Assembly: GCA_031267345.1 (NCBI GenBank)
Contig: JAIRZG010000158.1
Location: 1 to 7,038 of the forward strand
Length of the DNA stretch: 7,038 nucleotides
DNA from: Zoogloeaceae bacterium
GTDB taxonomy: Bacteria; Pseudomonadota; Gammaproteobacteria; Burkholderiales; Rhodocyclaceae
Direction of reading: 5' to 3'
In this document: in pieces, positions 5,583-7,038 of the stretch
How the letters are laid out: each line of letters starts with the position of its first letter
Numbering within the stretch: position 1 is the stretch's first letter
The notes under the pieces: generated by a model
What the model was told of the DNA's origin: nothing
The model's input: the letters and a program-made list of their open reading frames with translations, nothing else
Databases searched by the model: none
Translations under genes and position numbers: made by a program

Positions 5583-6179
5583 ATGAACCGCATTTTTTTC
5601 CTGTTGTTGGCGAGTGTTCTGCTTGCCGCCTGTATGCCCGCTTTCACGCCGCCGCAAGCCGTGCCGGAACGCTTTGATCTGGGCGCGAGGCCGGAGTTCC
5701 CGGTGGCGGACGCGTTGCCCGGCTCCACCCGCAGCATGGCGTTCGATCTGTTTGCCGCGCCCGCGCTGGAAAACACCGCCATGCGCTATCGCCTGAATTA
5801 CGCCGATCCCGCCAAGGTTCAGTTCTACGCCTACGCGCGTTGGGCGGACACGCCCGGCGAACTTCTGCGTCTGTTCCTGCAAGAGCGGCTGTTCTGGATG
5901 GAAGGCGCAACGCCAGATCGCTGTCGCCTCGAACTGGACGTGCAACGCTTCGAGCAGATTTTCAGCGCGCCGGAGACAAGCTACGGCGCGCTTTCCGTTC
6001 AGGCGCGACTGCGCCATCCGGATACGGGCATTCAGGCCGAGCGCCGCATCGACCTGCGGGCGCCCGCGTCGGCTCCGGACGCGGCAGGCGGCGTCAAGGC
6101 GCTGACCGGAGCCGCTGAAGAATTGGTCGGGCGACTACGGACCTGGCGCGTCAACGCGAACGCGAATTGCCAAAAATAA
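5583..6179 (+). CDS. ABC-type transport auxiliary lipoprotein (PqiC / PF03886-like)
   Basis: A 198-residue lipoprotein: MNRIFFLLLASVLLAAC is a lipoprotein signal peptide with lipobox L-A-A-C, the cysteine being residue 17. The mature part contains the ABC-transport auxiliary pattern: FAAPALENTAMRYRL, then VQFYAYARWADTPGELLRLFLQ, then a conserved beta-rich second half. PqiC-type proteins sit at the outer membrane and pair with MCE proteins, so it is the likely outer-membrane-side partner of the preceding MCE protein. Two starts are possible. ATG 5568 overlaps the MCE stop (ATGA) and adds MRPLT; ATG 5583 has GAGG (5570-5573) 9 nt upstream and a shorter, cleaner signal peptide. I prefer 5583, with modest certainty; the mature protein is identical. 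The lipobox residue after Cys is Met, not Asp, consistent with outer-membrane sorting by the usual Lol rule. Confidence 0.87.
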   Translation: MNRIFFLLLASVLLAACMPAFTPPQAVPERFDLGARPEFPVADALPGSTRSMAFDLFAAPALENTAMRYRLNYADPAKVQFYAYARWADTPGELLRLFLQERLFWMEGATPDRCRLELDVQRFEQIFSAPETSYGALSVQARLRHPDTGIQAERRIDLRAPASAPDAAGGVKALTGAAEELVGRLRTWRVNANANCQK

Positions 6180-6192
6180 GCCAGCAAGAAAT

Positions 6193-6312
6193 ATGTGTTT
6201 TGGAAGGGGTTTCTCTCCTCGCCCGAAACGGTCGCCTGAACCCCCGCCCGTTAATAAGGGGTCGGCTCCCACCGCCCTGAAGGGCGGGGTTTCAACCAGA
6301 GTTGGTTTTACG
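6193..6312 (+). other. Structured intergenic leader, possible IS200/IS605-type end remnant
   Basis: The 133-bp gap between the lipoprotein gene and the next ORF has several competing stems. The strongest is CCGCCC (6272-6277), TGAA loop, GGGCGG (6282-6287). Others are AACGG (6227-6231) with CCGTT (6248-6252), ACCCC (6240-6244) with GGGGT (6258-6262), and AACCA (6294-6298) with TGGTT (6303-6307). A CCGCCCTGAAGGGCGGGG hairpin followed by TTTC resembles the hairpin at right ends of IS200/IS605 elements, which also forms the 3' end of TnpB-associated RNAs. No transposase gene is present, so at most this is a remnant or a non-autonomous end. It could also be a leader structure controlling the downstream gene. 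The family assignment is from resemblance only. Confidence 0.3.
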
Positions 6313-7038
6313 ATGAAAAAAATCCTGTTGTCCTGTTGCCTGGCGCTGTTCGTGAGTGGCGTCCAGGCATTGCCTTGGGAAAAACTGAATCTGGATTTTT
6401 CCGTGGGGCAGATTCAGCACGAAGTTTTTGGCGTGCGCGCCATTCACTTGAGCCTGAAAGGCGCGGGCGGCGAATTGACGCTGGAAAACCTGAATGTTCT
6501 GGGGCAGGTCTGGCCGAAAATCCGCATTGTCTGCGCCAGTCTGCGCCCTGAACCCGGCGCGTTCTCCTGCGCCCAGGGGCGGCTTTATCTGGCGGAAGGC
6601 GCGCCCATTGGTTTGCGACTTGCGCAGGAAGGCGAGAACTGGCGTCTGACGTTGCAACCGACGCCCGGCGAGCGTTGGGAACTGCTGTACGGCAAAACAC
6701 GCGCCAGTCTGGTTATCCGCGACGGGAATCCCCGGCTGCTGCCGCGCCTTGTTCCGGCCCTGGCGCAATTTATTCCCTGGCAGCCGGGCGGCAAGCTGAA
6801 CGGGCGACTGGAACTGTCCGCGCGGACGTTTACGGCGCAACTTACTCTCGAGGACGGCCTGTTCAATTCGCCGGATGGCTTGAGCGCGGCGGAAAATCTG
6901 GCGCTCACGCTGAATCTTGCCGGGCAGAAGGTCGCGCAAAACTGGCGGATGCAGGGGCGTCTGGATTGGCGGCAAGGCGCGGTTTATCACGCGCCCGCCT
7001 TGTTGACCGCCGACGCGCAATCCCTGGAATTTGCGGGC
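6313..7038 (+). CDS. Secreted/periplasmic protein, possibly YdbH/AsmA-like (partial, continues past window)
   Basis: An open frame of 242 codons from ATG 6313 to the last base with no stop, so the 3' end lies outside. MKKILLSCCLALFVSGVQA is a clean Sec signal peptide, probably cut before LPW. The rest has alternating beta-strand character (LSLKGAGGELTLENLNVLG, GKLNGRLELSARTFTAQLTL, LALTLNLAG, MQGRLDWRQGAVYHAPALL), the repetitive amphipathic pattern of AsmA/TamB/YdbH-like bridge proteins that carry phospholipid across the periplasm. Its place just after an MCE transporter and PqiC-like lipoprotein fits that role. I do not recognise a decisive signature, so YdbH-like is an inference; E. coli YdbH has a membrane-anchor N-terminus, whereas this looks cleavable. 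Only a weak AGAG (6298-6301) precedes the start. An in-frame ATG at 6193 would add 40 residues through the hairpin region and bury the signal peptide, so 6313 is preferred. Confidence 0.6.
   Translation, partial: MKKILLSCCLALFVSGVQALPWEKLNLDFSVGQIQHEVFGVRAIHLSLKGAGGELTLENLNVLGQVWPKIRIVCASLRPEPGAFSCAQGRLYLAEGAPIGLRLAQEGENWRLTLQPTPGERWELLYGKTRASLVIRDGNPRLLPRLVPALAQFIPWQPGGKLNGRLELSARTFTAQLTLEDGLFNSPDGLSAAENLALTLNLAGQKVAQNWRMQGRLDWRQGAVYHAPALLTADAQSLEFAG

Noticed and set aside
6292..7020. 242-codon reverse-strand frame opposite the last gene
   Set aside because: The + strand frame from 6313 has a clean signal peptide and beta-rich pattern and stays open to the window end. The reverse frame is Gln/Arg-rich with no domain, so it is a shadow.

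Overview
The window is protein-dense, fairly GC-rich bacterial DNA with all genes on the + strand. It most likely comes from a Gram-negative beta- or gammaproteobacterium. The reasons are an Mla-type inner-membrane/outer-membrane lipid transport gene set, a lipoprotein with a clear lipobox, a Ppx/GppA phosphatase and RTX-type calcium-binding repeat modules. A gammaproteobacterium is slightly favoured if the last gene is really YdbH-like. No rRNA, tRNA or CRISPR array is visible.

Layout. Positions 1-54 are the last 17 codons of an RTX-like gene that begins upstream. Positions 55-132 are a short spacer with two strong hairpins. Positions 133-867 are a decayed second copy of the C-terminal part of an RTX protein: two haemolysin-type calcium-binding-related modules plus the same family tail, in one unbroken frame but interrupted by three in-frame stops. 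A possible promoter with a 13-nt-period direct repeat (862-895) precedes a complete Ppx/GppA phosphatase gene (938-2440). This overlaps by 4 nt (ATGA) a STAS-MlaE fusion permease (2437-3555), followed after 1 nt by an MlaF-type ABC ATPase (3557-4312).

A 332-bp gap (4313-4644) holds a 128-bp element bounded by perfect 15-bp inverted repeats, GC-rich hairpins with T-runs that may act as terminators, and an extended -10 promoter. Next come an MCE (MlaD-family) substrate-binding protein (4645-5571), an ABC-transport auxiliary lipoprotein of the PqiC/PF03886 kind (about 5583-6179), a 133-bp gap with a strong hairpin that may be an IS200/IS605-type end, and the 5' part of a secreted, possibly YdbH/AsmA-like protein (6313 to the window end and beyond).

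Working together: MlaE and MlaF should form the inner-membrane ABC core, with the MlaB-like STAS domain fused to MlaE. The MCE protein is the membrane-anchored periplasmic lipid-binding ring. The lipoprotein is the likely outer-membrane-side partner, and the last gene may add another periplasmic lipid-transport component. No MlaC is seen. The Ppx/GppA gene, translationally coupled to mlaE, ties a polyphosphate/(p)ppGpp enzyme to an envelope-lipid operon. The transport genes are conventional; the unusual parts are the stop-riddled RTX cassette, the repeat element splitting the operon and the structured leader before the last gene.
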